Shown here: positions 8,263 through 18,200 of the stretch, one piece after another
Layout of the letters: every line of letters begins with the position of its first letter
Numbering within the stretch: position 1 is the first letter of the stretch
DNA from: Actinomycetota bacterium
GTDB lineage: Bacteria; Actinomycetota; Actinomycetes; Streptosporangiales; Streptosporangiaceae
Direction: 5' to 3'
Length of the DNA stretch: 51,533 nucleotides
Assembly (NCBI GenBank): GCA_027313705.1
Contig: DAHVDE010000098.1
Coordinates: forward strand, 1-51,533
Program-made: the position numbers and the translations under genes
The notes under the pieces: generated by a model
The model's database searches: none
The model's input: only the letters and a program-made list of their open reading frames with translations
Told to the model about the DNA's origin: nothing

Positions 8263-9008
8263 AACGCGCCCGAGCCCCATAAGGCGCCTGAATTACGACT
8301 AGGCGGATAGCTCGACGTGATGGGTACGCTGGACGGATACAGCGGCGACACCTCGATCAAACTGGACGAGCACACCAGCGTCGGGTAACCGTGAACGCGC
8401 ACCGGCGCCGATCCTGGGGCGGGCGGCGAGACCCGCCAGGCCAGTTTGGTGCATGGAGGCAACATGGCGGGCGGCACGGATATGGTCACTGCCGACAGGG
8501 CAGTCGCGCCGGGGCGGAGTCTGACGCGGGTAGGCCTGACGAATCGCCGGAATTCGTGCTTCCACCACTGATCGAGGTGGGTGCGATAGAAGAAGTACAC
8601 CAGATGTCGCACGGGCCCTGGCGCGGTTAGCCGCGGCCAGCCGTCGAGCACGCACGCAGATCTTCCGGTGTTCCGCGCCGATAGCAGGTAAGTCTCGGGC
8701 GGCGCTTCCGGGTACGTGCGCATCCCGTTGACCCCTGCTGGCGGTAGCCAGGTGAAGCGAAGGTTGCGGCTTGCGCACAGGTCGTGGGTGTTCTTGCCCG
8801 CGACCTCGTGTCCTGGCTGAGGTGCACGCGGCAGCCAGAGCACGAGCGCAGCTGCCGTGATGCAGGCGATCGTGAGCGCCCCGGCGGAAGCCTGCCTGGC
8901 GCGCCTGCGACGGGCACGGCGGCTGAGTACCGACCGATCGGGGGCTGGTACCTGCCCCAGTGGCCTGAGCCAAGCCGCTAGCTGAGAGCGTAGCTCTTCA
9001 TCGTTCAT
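8205..9008 (-). CDS. Membrane-anchored DUF4232-type protein, probable ECF sigma partner
   Basis: This 267-residue protein begins MNDEELRSQLAAWLRPLG. A very basic stretch (SRRARRRRARQ) and one transmembrane helix around residues 38-57 (ALTIACITAAALVLWL) follow. The outside part has the beta-rich DUF4232-like pattern (FTWLPPAGVNG..., YLLSARNTGRSACVLDGWPRL, LRPGATALSAVTISVP). The topology, with a short cytoplasmic N-terminus, one TM helix and an extracellular domain, together with the 11-bp overlap with the sigma gene upstream, suggests an anti-sigma or sensor role. A canonical anti-sigma zinc motif is not visible. The last about 40 residues run into repetitive DNA and may be a read-through extension. 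Confidence 0.65.
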   Translation of the reverse strand: MNDEELRSQLAAWLRPLGQVPAPDRSVLSRRARRRRARQASAGALTIACITAAALVLWLPRAPQPGHEVAGKNTHDLCASRNLRFTWLPPAGVNGMRTYPEAPPETYLLSARNTGRSACVLDGWPRLTAPGPVRHLVYFFYRTHLDQWWKHEFRRFVRPTRVRLRPGATALSAVTISVPPAMLPPCTKLAWRVSPPAPGSAPVRVHGYPTLVCSSSLIEVSPLYPSSVPITSSYPPSRNSGALWGSGAFRRVRTLWGCGGYGADVVA

Positions 9009-9510
9009 CGCGGGCCTCCTGCTGTTGTGATGCGAGTTCGCGCTCAAGCCGGCGCCGCCCAGCGGCCAGGCGGTCCTTCACTGTCCCGGCGGGAATGCCG
9101 CGGTCAGCGGAGATCTGTTCCACCGACATGTCGGCTACGTAATGCAGGACGAGCACTTCGCGCTCGCGAAGCGGAAGCCGCATCAGCGCCACGCCGACCG
9201 GTGTGAGCGGCAGCGCGCCGGACTGCTCGCGCGCCTCGGCCAGATCGGCAACCGTCAGCCGGGCAGACGCAGCACTCCTGCGACGCTGCAGGCGCCCAGA
9301 GTCGATCGCGATCCGCAGCGCTACCCGCCGTACCCATGCCTCGGGCAAGTCGTATCCGCTCAGCCTGGGCCACCGGGCGAAGGCCCGCGAGAACGCTTCC
9401 TGAACCGCGTCCTCAGCTCCGGGCCTGTCGCCGAGCACCGCGAACAGCACGGTCACCAGCCGACCGTAATTCGCCTGGTAGAACTCTTCGAAATCATCGC
9501 CTGGCTGCAA
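8998..9510 (-). CDS. ECF-family RNA polymerase sigma factor
   Basis: This 170-residue sigma factor contains region 2 (FEEFYQANYGRLVTVLFAVL then GAEDAVQEAFSRAFARWPRL) and region 4 (LPLREREVLVLHYVADMSVE then QISADRGIPAGTVKDRLAAG). The spacing is usual for SigE/SAP-like ECF factors. The start appears to be TTG at 9510 with AGGTGAG upstream; no ATG or GTG fits better. It overlaps the downstream membrane protein gene by 11 bp, a common sigma/anti-sigma arrangement. A candidate ECF-type promoter lies upstream (9549-9572), so autoregulation is likely. Confidence 0.88.
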   Translation of the reverse strand: MQPGDDFEEFYQANYGRLVTVLFAVLGDRPGAEDAVQEAFSRAFARWPRLSGYDLPEAWVRRVALRIAIDSGRLQRRRSAASARLTVADLAEAREQSGALPLTPVGVALMRLPLREREVLVLHYVADMSVEQISADRGIPAGTVKDRLAAGRRRLERELASQQQEARDER

Positions 9511-9548
9511 CGGGCGCTCACCTGGCGCGGTTCTGAACTGTCATGTGC

Positions 9549-9572
9549 TAGACACGACCGGCCCGCTGTTCC
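9549..9572 (-). promoter_or_regulatory. Candidate ECF promoter (autoregulatory)
   Basis: Read on the minus strand, GGAAC is followed about 14 bases later by GTCTA. This resembles the GGAAC / (C)GTC-type -35/-10 pair of many ECF sigma promoters, upstream of the sigma gene. The spacing is slightly short and this is a visual match only. Confidence 0.3.
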
Positions 9573-9635
9573 GGTTGGCTATTCCGGTAACGGTCACATA
9601 ACGAGGATCAGAAGTCGGCCCGCCTCAGGACCTGG

Positions 9636-10059
9636 CCGGGACCTTGAACTCGGCAGGCACGCACGCGACGCTGACCTGGCAGCCACCCCTGGCCGTCGCC
9701 GGCCAGGCAGTTCGCACGTATTTGATCAGCACCAGCCCGCCTACTGCCGTCACTACCGTGCCGGGCTCGGCGACCAGGGCGACCATCTCCGGCCTGTCGG
9801 CGGCCCAGGACCGTGATCTCCCTTGGCCCGGCCGAGTCCGACGACCTCGGGCCTATCGTGCTCAACGCCTACGGCCTTACCCAGCGGGAGCGCGAGGTGA
9901 TGCAGCATGTCCCTGCGCGGTCACCACGCCGATGCGATAGCGAAGGCGCTCAGGCTGCGGAAGGATACTTTCCCAAAGCATGTCCAGGCCGAGTACCGGA
10001 AGATCGGCGTCAGGACCCGCCAGGAGTTCACAGCCCACGTCTGCTCGCGGCTGACCTGA
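9636..10059 (+). pseudogene. FnIII-like fragment fused to a frameshifted LuxR-type HTH remnant
   Basis: The first part reads ATLTWQPPLAVAGQAVRTYL then ATRATISGLSA, the typical strand pattern of a fibronectin type III domain. It is followed in frame by GPIVLNAYGLTQREREVMQHV, the start of a LuxR C-terminal HTH. After a frame change it continues RGHHADAIAKALRLRKDTF, PKHVQAEYRKIGVRTRQEF and TAHV, stopping at TGA 10057-10059. The LuxR HTH is thus split across two frames. Neither part has a start or partner domain. Confidence 0.6.
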
Positions 10060-10235
10060 CCGAGGCGTACCAGCAGCTTGCCGGCCTGCTGGCGGATGAA
10101 GAGCAGTTCGCCTGATGACCGGCCCGTGACGGCACTCACCGCTCGGATCGGCCTGGCGCATGGTTGTGAATGGGCTGCGGATGCGAGCAGCCTTCACTGG
10201 GTGCCGGTCTCGCCATGGGCTCTCGCCTGCCCCCT

Positions 10236-10560
10236 GCCTTGATCACGTTCTGACGGTCCCGTCCCACTGCCAGTTTTCTGGCTGCCGCGGCAGATCGCCC
10301 AGGGCGATGCGGCCACAGCTATACAGCAGCACATCAGCAGCATCGCCGCAGGCCGCGGACCACGTCAAAGGTGTGGACCAGCGTCTCGGTGACACCCATC
10401 GCGGCGAACCCCGCGGCGTCCGAGACGCCGTAGTTGTGATGCGCGCGCAGGCCCGCGTCAGCGGACCGGGCGATGCGGTGGAGCAGCTCGGCGTGCGCGC
10501 CCAGCGCAGCGAGCAGCCGCAGCGGCGAAGCGCTGGCGTCCAGCGCCAACTCAGTGCACA
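10236..10560 (-). pseudogene. Remnant of a maleylpyruvate isomerase/DinB-like (mycothiol-dependent) protein
   Basis: On the minus strand one frame reads LHRIARSADAGLRAHHNYG then AAGFAAMGVTETLVHTFDVV. This is the conserved helix segment with the metal-ligand-type His of the mycothiol-dependent maleylpyruvate isomerase family. The sequence continues in another frame as ADVLLYSCGRIALGDLPRQP and ENWQWDG, the family's ...GR..L.G.PR...W.W ending. The break between frames and the missing N-terminus mark it as a pseudogene. Confidence 0.6.
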
Positions 10561-10621
10561 AGTAGCTGCTCCGTCGAACGAAGGACCGATGTCACGCCGA
10601 TCGACCTGCCGACAGGCAAGT

Positions 10622-10702
10622 CTCACGCCAATCGGAGTTACCGGCAGTCCGACGGCAATCGCGATCTCTCCCGATGGCACCGCCGCCTACGTAGGCGCCG
10701 CC
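10622..10702 (+). pseudogene. Single YVTN beta-propeller repeat fragment
   Basis: The translation LTPIGVTGSPTAIAISPDG then TAAYVG matches one blade of YVTN/SMP-30-like beta-propeller proteins (I.VG..P.AIAISPDG..AYV). Only one blade survives. It lies in the decayed stretch just upstream of the biosynthetic cluster. Confidence 0.55.
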
Positions 10703-11007
10703 GCCGGCTCTGGCCGCCCCGGAAGAAACGGCCCGCAACGCAATTCATCAGCCCACGCCACCGGCCAGGGTCCACCATCTGGCCAGCCGCCACCCGCACC
10801 GTCATTACCAGTCTTCACAGACCGGAATGATCAAGCGGTAGCCCTTCCGCGTCCAGCGCCGCCATGCCCACGATCACGAGCTACGGCTGGAGTACTAAGG
10901 GACGTTGAGTCTTGCGCAAGCACCACGGACATGCTTACCCTAAACGGTAGGAAGCACGCGTGAGCCTCTGCGAGCGTCGCGCCAACGATTCGAAGGAAGG
11001 ATTCATA

Positions 11008-11133
11008 ATGGACCCGGATGACACCTTACTTCCGGACGTCCCTGAACTCGGGAATCCTGATGATCTTCGGGTCGAGAACTTTTCCGATGACACGCCGATG
11101 CTCGATCACTCCATCATCGGCAACGGTGAGTGA
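11008..11133 (+). CDS. 41-residue acidic peptide at the head of the nucleoside cluster
   Basis: A strong RBS (GAAGGAAGG, 10992-11000) precedes ATG 11008 with ideal spacing, and the ORF ends at TGA 11131-11133. The product begins MDPDDTLLPDVPELGNPDD and ends in DHSIIGNGE. It has nine Asp and three Glu against one Arg and one His, with no Cys and no Lys. It lies 53 bases upstream of the first carbamoyltransferase gene, on the same strand, and is probably co-transcribed. I do not recognise a family. Possibilities are a RiPP-type or carrier peptide (the C-terminal Glu recalls amino-group carrier proteins, without their other features), a small regulatory protein, or a leader peptide. The RBS and spacing make translation likely; the function is unknown. 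Confidence 0.6.
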   Translation: MDPDDTLLPDVPELGNPDDLRVENFSDDTPMLDHSIIGNGE

Positions 11134-11186
11134 TCAATTCTCCCCAGTAAACTTTTGATGAACTAAAGTCAGGTGGTTGACTTAGA

Positions 11187-12767
11187 ATGTTGATTGTGGC
11201 GGTCAAGCCGGGGCATGATGGAGCGGTTGCGGTGCTGGATAATCGGCATCTAAAGTTCTCTCTTGAGTCAGAGAAGGATTCGTATGTCCGGCACAAAGCA
11301 TTAACCGTGGAAACATTATTGACGGTTTCGGAACGTCTCGACGCTGTTCCCGACGTGATCGCCATGGGGGGATGGCAAGGTGCCGGTGGCCTCTTCGGTC
11401 GACCGATCGGTCAGGGATACCATGGTGCTGATCGGGCGACGATTCGTAGCGCTCGGCTATTTGGAAGGAATATAGACCTATTTTCTTCTTCGCACGAACG
11501 TTCCCACATCATGATGGCCTTGGGTATGGCGCCTGCTCACGATGCTGCGGCCGAGGCAGTGCTGGTATGGGAAGGGATTATAGGAGCTTTTTATTACATA
11601 AACCATGTTGAGGCAACTAGGCGTCCTATTCCAGTTCTGACCTACCCCGGAGTCAGATATGGACTAGCCTATACTATCGCCGATCCCCGTCTCCCCGATA
11701 GCGCTGGTGCGCCGCTTGACGGCGCAGGCAAACTGATGGCATTGGCTGCATACGGCGATCCCAAGGCAGCGAACAGCGAGATTCATCAAATCGTCGACCG
11801 CTTGCTCGCCCCGCAGCCGCCGTTACTTAAGCGTCAGTTCGCGGATACGATCTTGTACAACGCCGGCGTAGAGTCGGAGGTCTGCAAGGTTACCGCAGCC
11901 CTTCTTACTGAACGTATGTTCAAATTGTTCGCCACGGCTGCGGAAAAGAAACTACCAGCTGGCCTCCCCTTGCGGATCTCCGGCGGATGCGGTCTCAATT
12001 GCGACTGGAACTCGATGTGGCGGGCGCTCGAACACTTCGACACGGTATTTGTCCCTCCTTGCACGAACGACGCCGGTTCGGCGCTTGGCACGGCAATCGA
12101 TGCCCTGGGCTATATCACGGGCAATCCGCAGATCGACTGGAACGTCTATGGAGGACTGGAGTTCGAAGTGGACACCCAGCCCGACCCTATCGTCTGGATG
12201 CGGCGCCCTCGCGACGCCCAGGCTTTGGCCGCAGCGCTTAGCGACCAGAGAATTGTGGCATGGGTGCAGGGTCGCTGGGAAATAGGACCACGAGCGCTCG
12301 GCCATCGGTCACTGCTGGCAGAACCCTTCGACCCCATGACTAGAGACCGGCTGAACAAGCTGAAGCAACGGGAAGGTTACCGCCCGATAGCACCGATCTG
12401 CAGACTCGAAGACGCCTCGACAGCTTTCATCGAGAACTTCCCTGATCCCTATATGCTCTATTTTCGTAAAGTGCGAGATCCGGAATTGCGTGCTGTCACC
12501 CATGTCGACGGCTCCGCACGAGCTCAAACTGTCACAGCTAGCGAGAACCCCGCCATCCACGAACTTCTTACAGCTTTTGCCCGCCGGAACGGCACTGGCG
12601 TCCTCTGCAATACGTCTCTCAATTTCCACGGCTATGGTTTCATTAACCGCATGTCCGACCTCATCCGCTACTGCAACGAGCGCGGCATCGATGACTTCGT
12701 GGTCGATGATAATTGGTACCAACGCCGAGAGACACTCGATCGTTCCGATTCAATCAATGGCGCATAG
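11187..12767 (+). CDS. Carbamoyltransferase, NodU/TobZ/CmcH family (first copy)
   Basis: This 526-residue two-domain carbamoyltransferase would use carbamoyl phosphate and ATP, through a carbamoyl-adenylate, to carbamoylate a hydroxyl or amine. The N-terminal Kae1-like part shows GHDGAVAVL, the metal-binding SSHERSHIMMALGMAP (HxxxH) and GGCGLNCDWN / CTNDAGSALGTAI (metal-binding Asp). The YrdC-like C-terminal part shows EIGPRALGHRSLLAEP, GYRPIAPICR, HVDGSARAQTV and CNTSLNFHGYGFIN. The gene is noticeably richer in A/T than the downstream NRPS genes. It follows the acidic peptide gene. A second paralogue lies at 23338. Its substrate in this cluster (probably a nucleoside OH or NH2) is inference. 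Confidence 0.88.
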   Translation: MLIVAVKPGHDGAVAVLDNRHLKFSLESEKDSYVRHKALTVETLLTVSERLDAVPDVIAMGGWQGAGGLFGRPIGQGYHGADRATIRSARLFGRNIDLFSSSHERSHIMMALGMAPAHDAAAEAVLVWEGIIGAFYYINHVEATRRPIPVLTYPGVRYGLAYTIADPRLPDSAGAPLDGAGKLMALAAYGDPKAANSEIHQIVDRLLAPQPPLLKRQFADTILYNAGVESEVCKVTAALLTERMFKLFATAAEKKLPAGLPLRISGGCGLNCDWNSMWRALEHFDTVFVPPCTNDAGSALGTAIDALGYITGNPQIDWNVYGGLEFEVDTQPDPIVWMRRPRDAQALAAALSDQRIVAWVQGRWEIGPRALGHRSLLAEPFDPMTRDRLNKLKQREGYRPIAPICRLEDASTAFIENFPDPYMLYFRKVRDPELRAVTHVDGSARAQTVTASENPAIHELLTAFARRNGTGVLCNTSLNFHGYGFINRMSDLIRYCNERGIDDFVVDDNWYQRRETLDRSDSINGA

Positions 12768-12822
12768 CTTGAGTTGTTTCGATAAATACAGGTAAGAGCG
12801 ATTTGGCGAGGATGGCATATAG

Positions 12823-13893
12823 GTGGCATCAAACGAGCTAATTTTCAGGTATGCCCTCAAGCGATTTCCATCGGACTTTCGAGTTTCAGAGGTCCTGCTC
12901 CCGGCAGTTGTCGAACCTTCAACAGATAGTTTTCATTATCTTCGACTGACCAAGAGCGGATATACGACTTTCGAGGCGATTGACCTGGTCGCCAGCCATT
13001 TGGGGCTGGCCAGCAGTCAAGTCGGTTACGCGGGTTTAAAGGATGAAGACGCTGTCACCGATCAGTACCTGTCGATCGCCGGGTTCGTTGCGCAGCGCGA
13101 AATCGACCGATTCAATCATCTGTACCTGGCCGGCGGATATCAGTCCGAGGCACCATTCATGCAACTACAGCATCACTGCCACAGCGACCGAGGACTTGAG
13201 GCAGGCGAACTTGACGGTAATAGCTTCAGGATCGTAGTGCGCGATCTTCATGAGGACCGCGCGAACCGCCTTGCCGATGTTAAGAGCAGATACAACTTCT
13301 TCTTTATTAATTACTATGACACCCAAAGATTTGGTGTCCCGCACGGCCCAAAGCAGACTCATCTTATCGGGCAGGCAATCTCCGTTAAGGATTATGCGAC
13401 CGCATTCAGACTGCTGAAATCATCCTGCTCGCCCGAGGCGGCGAAGTGCGCGGAATTCACCGGCACCCCGGAGGACTTCTTTGGCCATCTTGATCAGCGC
13501 CGCGTTGCTTTTTATCTATCGGCGTCCTCCTCTGCTACCTGGAACGAGCAGGTCAGGCAGGGCCTGCGGGACACGAGCACGGGCGGTCTTGTTGAGCTGA
13601 GCCGGGACGGAATTCCTTACTCGTTTCCCAGATCAACGGAAGCAGTACTTGGCTTCCTCGCCCACGGCAGCGCATTTGAATACCACACGTACCGATCACG
13701 GGAGGGACGCGTCTTCTCCTACCCGTCCCGGCGACCTGTGGTGACCCAGACCCAGATGCGAGTCTCTAACGTCCGGCCAGATGACTCGGCACCCGGGCAG
13801 TGGCGTTGCGATATGCAGTTTTTCTTGTCCTCTGGTTGCTACGCGACCATGGCCGTCGCGCAATTCCTGCATCAGATTGAAACAGAGCAATGA
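12823..13893 (+). CDS. TruD-like pseudouridine synthase (C-nucleoside-forming)
   Basis: This 356-residue protein shows TruD-family motifs: FRVSE (residues 19-23, motif I), VGYAGLKDEDAVTDQYLS (67-84) with the predicted nucleophile Asp74, and NYYDTQRFG (TruD NYFGxQRFG motif with Gly changed to Asp). RRVAFYLSASSSATWNEQV matches the helix lining the active site. TruD normally isomerises U13 of tRNA-Glu. TruD-like enzymes are the C-nucleoside-forming step in the pseudouridimycin and malayamycin clusters. Its place between a carbamoyltransferase and a MurA-like gene argues for that role. The start is GTG 12823 with GAGGA 12808-12812. The stop overlaps the next start (ATGA). The coding sequence is AT-richer than its downstream neighbours. 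Confidence 0.9.
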   Translation: MASNELIFRYALKRFPSDFRVSEVLLPAVVEPSTDSFHYLRLTKSGYTTFEAIDLVASHLGLASSQVGYAGLKDEDAVTDQYLSIAGFVAQREIDRFNHLYLAGGYQSEAPFMQLQHHCHSDRGLEAGELDGNSFRIVVRDLHEDRANRLADVKSRYNFFFINYYDTQRFGVPHGPKQTHLIGQAISVKDYATAFRLLKSSCSPEAAKCAEFTGTPEDFFGHLDQRRVAFYLSASSSATWNEQVRQGLRDTSTGGLVELSRDGIPYSFPRSTEAVLGFLAHGSAFEYHTYRSREGRVFSYPSRRPVVTQTQMRVSNVRPDDSAPGQWRCDMQFFLSSGCYATMAVAQFLHQIETEQ

Positions 13894-15287
13894 TGGCAGG
13901 CTCGTGCACCGAAGTCCGCGGCCGCGGCCCCGTTCCCGCCACGGTGACCGTGAACGGCGGGCGCAATTTGTCTGGCCAGGTCCGCGTCGCTGGCTTCAAG
14001 CACGCGCTCGTCACGACCATGGCGGCTGCAGTCGTCGGGCGCGGCCCGGTCACGCTGGAGAACTGCCCGGATATTGAGGAGACGCGCATACTGGCAGCGC
14101 TACTGACGCACATGGGCGCACGCGTCACGATGCGGGGCAGTGTTCTTGAGCTGGACGCGGCTCCGATGCGAACCGGGTTCCTTCAGCCCGCGCTTGTCGG
14201 CCAGATCCACGGCTCGATCTATCTCCTGCCCGGGCTGCTCAGCCGGTTCGGCTCAGTACGGATGCCATTGGCCGGGGGATGCCGGATCGGGGCAGGCCCC
14301 TCAGGCGAGCGGCCGATTCGTCAATATGCCGCAGTTCTGGAGCGGTTCGGTGCGCGTGTCACCATAGCGCCCAGCGGAGCGCTCGACGTTTGCGCTGACC
14401 AACTGCAGGGCTGCGAGATCGACCTGCGAGACTATACCGCTGACCGGACCCGGCGCACCGGGCCGCTGTACTCCGGCGCGACCAAGATGGCCATCTTGAC
14501 CGCAGCAGCCGCGCATGGACGCACCCGACTTCTGCATCCCTACCCCAAGCCTGACGTGACCGAACTGGTTGCCGTCCTCGCGGCAATGGGCTGCGAAGTG
14601 CGTTACGTCTCTGGTCGCGAACTCGTCATTGACAGCGATGGGCCCGCCGCACTCACCCAACCGGTCCGTCATATGCTGGTAACAGACATCATCGAGGTAG
14701 TCACCTGGGCGACGGTGGCTGCTTGCACCGCGAGCGTGCTGCGCCTGTCCGGCTTGACACTGGACCGTCTCGGGACAGGGATCGCACCCGAGTTGAAGGT
14801 CGGGCGCCAGATAGGGCTTGGCTACACCATTGACGGCCCTGACTCGGTGTTGCTGCACCCAGATCCGCCGTGCGCGAGCGCTGACGTCACGGTCTCCTCG
14901 CACGGCGTCTATAGCGACAGTCAGCCATTTCTTACGCTACTCGCTACATTTGCCCCCGGTGTGTCACGGATCCGCGACACGGTATGGACACACCGCTTCT
15001 CCTATGTCGAAGGCCTGAACAAGATGGGCACCTGCATTGATGTCCGCGGGGCCGAGGCGCACGTAACGGGCGGGCGACCACCAAGCCGTTCGCCTGGGAC
15101 AGTGGTCGCCACCGACCTGCGAGCAGCGGCAGTGTTGCTCCTGGCGGCACTACGGGTGCCCGGCACGACGCAAGTGTCCGGTGCCGCGCACCTCAGTCGG
15201 GGTTACGAGGATCTCGTCAGACGACTCAATGCACTGGGCGCCGAGATACACATAGACGAGACGGTCACGGACGGGGGCGCAGCGTGA
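13890..15287 (+). CDS. MurA/NikO-like enolpyruvyltransferase
   Basis: This 465-residue EPT/MurA-fold protein would transfer the enolpyruvyl group of PEP to a hydroxyl. Catalytic positions are kept: Lys37 (GFKHA; MurA has GAKNA, so the Asn is His), Cys131 in LAGGCRIGAGPSGERP, and Asp343 in HGVYSDSQPF. A true cell-wall MurA has a longer conserved Arg-rich loop and would not lie in this operon. In nikkomycin/polyoxin biosynthesis the homologue NikO/PolA attaches enolpyruvate to the 3'-OH of UMP as the first step to octosyl acid. Next to a TruD-like enzyme, the likely acceptor here is pseudouridine monophosphate (inference). It overlaps both neighbours by 4 bp, giving tight translational coupling. 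Confidence 0.88.
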   Translation: MMAGSCTEVRGRGPVPATVTVNGGRNLSGQVRVAGFKHALVTTMAAAVVGRGPVTLENCPDIEETRILAALLTHMGARVTMRGSVLELDAAPMRTGFLQPALVGQIHGSIYLLPGLLSRFGSVRMPLAGGCRIGAGPSGERPIRQYAAVLERFGARVTIAPSGALDVCADQLQGCEIDLRDYTADRTRRTGPLYSGATKMAILTAAAAHGRTRLLHPYPKPDVTELVAVLAAMGCEVRYVSGRELVIDSDGPAALTQPVRHMLVTDIIEVVTWATVAACTASVLRLSGLTLDRLGTGIAPELKVGRQIGLGYTIDGPDSVLLHPDPPCASADVTVSSHGVYSDSQPFLTLLATFAPGVSRIRDTVWTHRFSYVEGLNKMGTCIDVRGAEAHVTGGRPPSRSPGTVVATDLRAAAVLLLAALRVPGTTQVSGAAHLSRGYEDLVRRLNALGAEIHIDETVTDGGAA

Positions 15288-18200
15288 CAGCGAGTCCACC
15301 AGAACTCACGCCATATGCCGAGCCAGCGGAGTTCATACCGGATTGGCAAGCCGAGACTAATTCCGCGCGGCATAGCGAGGCGATCGTGGCTGCCAGCCGC
15401 TGGCGCGCCGACCACCTCGCCCGCCTGGCTGCCTCCCTGAGCACGACCCCGGCGGCAGTTGCGGTAGCTGCAGTACTTGAACTTGTCCGCAGATTCGGCG
15501 CTCCCGACCCAGCCCTGATCGGAGTGCGCCGGGGAAGCGCCGTGACGGCCGTGTCGTGCGTCTGTGGCGCCAATGACTCCTTCCTAACCAGAGTCCGGCA
15601 ACTCTGTGACGCACTGGATCTGGCACATGGCGCCACATCAACTCCCATTGCACCGGTTCGCATTGAGATTGACATAGATTGTCCGGCCAATCCTGAGGGG
15701 CCGCAGCGCCCGGCCTCCGTCCTACTCGGCTACCGCCTAGCCGCTGGCCGGGGAGACCTGGCCGGGGAAAGCCGCAAAGGCCTGGCCGACATGGGCGCGG
15801 GTGACCTGGTAGTGCGCTACGACACTGCCGGTTACGCTGCGCGCAGCATGAGTTCGCTGGCACGCCGCTGGGCCGACATGCTCGACCAGGCGCTCAGAAC
15901 ACCGCAGATAGCGATGGCTGACATAGCTCTTGCGGATGACGTCGCCGAGCCCGCAGGTGGCGGGAGCGCCAGTGCAAGCTATCCCCCTGCGGCAGCTGAG
16001 CGCACCATCGGCCTGGTTCACCACGAATTCCGCGATGTAGCCGGCGCCATGCCGTCCGCGATCGCCGTTATCGACTCGGCCGGCAGCCTCACCTACGCCG
16101 CCATAGACGCCTGGGCCGACATCGTGGCGACCGCGCTGCGCGCGAAAGCGGTTGGCCGGGGCGAGGTCGTCGGTGTGCTGCTGCCGCGCGGCGCGGCAGC
16201 GGTCGCGGCGCTGCTCGGCATCCTGCGGCATGGGGCGATTTACCTGCCGCTTGATCCCGAGACCCCGTTAGAACGGCTCAGTTATCAGACCGCTGACGCT
16301 TCCGCGTGCCTGGTCCTGACAGACGGTCAGGGGCCAGCGGCAGACCTGGCCTGCCCTAGCCTGGCGATGCCAGGCCAAGACCCGCAGCCAGGCCGCGTTC
16401 GGGACCCGCGAGGCAGACCCGCGGATTTCGATCGGGCCGACGATCCCGCTTACATCATCTACACCTCAGGAAGCTCAGGTCGCCCGAAAGGCGTGGTGCT
16501 GCCGCATCGCGGGCTGGCCGCCACGATCGCCGGCGCGCGGCTCCTGCACCGGCTGGATCCCGGGGACCGGATGCTGCATTATGCTTCCCCGTCGTTCGAT
16601 GCCTCCCTGTACGAGATCTTCCTAGCCACCACGTCGGGCGCTACGTTGTGCGCCCCGGCACGCACTGACCATCTAGAGACTTACCTGCGCGAGCATGAGG
16701 TCAACATCGCCTTGCTCGCACCGTCGGTCCTGCGGACGTTGGACCCGGCCCGGCTGCCGAGCTTGCGGCAGGTCATCGCGGCAGGCGAAGCGCTGTCGCT
16801 AGACCTGGCCCGCACCTGGGCCCGCAGCGCCGAACTCATTAATGCCTACGGGCCAACCGAGATGAGCATCGCCACGCACGCAGCGACGATAAGCGCGCAG
16901 GACCGCAGCGTTCGCATCGGCGGCCCATTCCCCGGCGTCAAAACCCTCATCCTAGGTGAACACGATCGCCCGGTACCGGCCGGGATGCCAGGAGAATTGT
17001 GCACCGGGGGTCCAGGCGTTGCCCTCGGATACCTAAACCTGCCGGATCTGACCGCCAGCCGGTTCATCATGAATCCGGCTCTTCCCGGCCAGTTGCTCTA
17101 CCGCACCGGCGACCGGGTGCGCGAGCATCCGGACGGTGGCCTGCAGTTCCTTGGCCGCATAGACGCCCAGGTGAAGCTGCGCGGCTACCGGATCGAGTGC
17201 GGCGAGATCGAGGAACAGCTGTGCCGCCTGCCGTGGGTGCGTGCGGCAGGAGTCGCCGTCACCGGCGGCGAGAAAGCGCGGCTTGAAGCGCACCTGGTGT
17301 TCAAGCCCGGCACATCCGGCCCGTCCGAAGTGCCCGCTGTCGGCGTGTTGCGTGATGCGCTGCGCGGTACTCTGCCCAGCTACATGATTCCCGCTGCCTT
17401 CTGCCGTCATGAAGACCTGCCGCGGCTTCCAAGCGGGAAACTCGACCGGCGCGCCCTCGCCGCCGGATGCGACGGACAGCGACTGGCCGTTGTGCCCAAG
17501 GCTGACGATCCGCTCAATACAGGTCGGGTGCGCGACATGGTGGAGGCGCGCCTGGCCGCGATCTGGTCCTCGCTGCTTGGATTGCCCGACTTCGGCATGA
17601 GACAGAGCTTCTTCGACCTGGGAGGTGACTCTCTCCTTGTCACCACGATGCTGTCCGAAGTCGAGCGGGAACTCAGCTGCCAGGTGCGGCTAGCTGATTT
17701 CTTTGAAGAACCGACACTCGAGGCCATGGGGATCTTGGTGCGGGCCTCGCGTCACCGCAGCGCTAGCTCGGAGGTACTTGTCCCGTTCACGCGCGAGTCG
17801 GCCAGAGCTCCTTTCTTCTGCGTGCATGCCCGCAATGGCGAGGTTTTCTTCCTGCGGGCACTTCGCGACGCCGGCCTGCCTGCCGGGGTCATCGGGATCC
17901 GGGCCGTAGGGCTGGACGGGCACGAGCCGCCGTTGCGCTCGGTCCCTGCGATGGCGCAGCGTTACGCAGCAGAGGTCAGGCAGGCGCAGCCGCGGGGACC
18001 ATATCGGATCGGCGGGTTCTGCGCCGGTGGCGTGATCGCCGCAGAAACGGCCCGCATCCTTCATGAACAGGGTGAACGGGTGGAGGTTCTCGCCCTGTTC
18101 GACGCCGATCCCAGCATTCAGCAGGGTGAAGCCGCACAGGATGAGCAGATAATCGCCGAACGGCTAGCGCGAATTCGCGAGCTGTACGGCATCTCGGTCC

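Noticed and set aside
12823-13893. TruD as a housekeeping tRNA pseudouridine synthase
   Set aside because: It is embedded and translationally coupled in a secondary-metabolite operon, is AT-richer than nearby genes, and TruD-like C-nucleoside enzymes exist. A tRNA role cannot be fully excluded without assay.
13890-15287. MurA as a cell-wall enzyme
   Set aside because: The usual KN pair is KH, and the gene overlaps TruD and NRPS genes. NikO/PolA-type function fits the context better.
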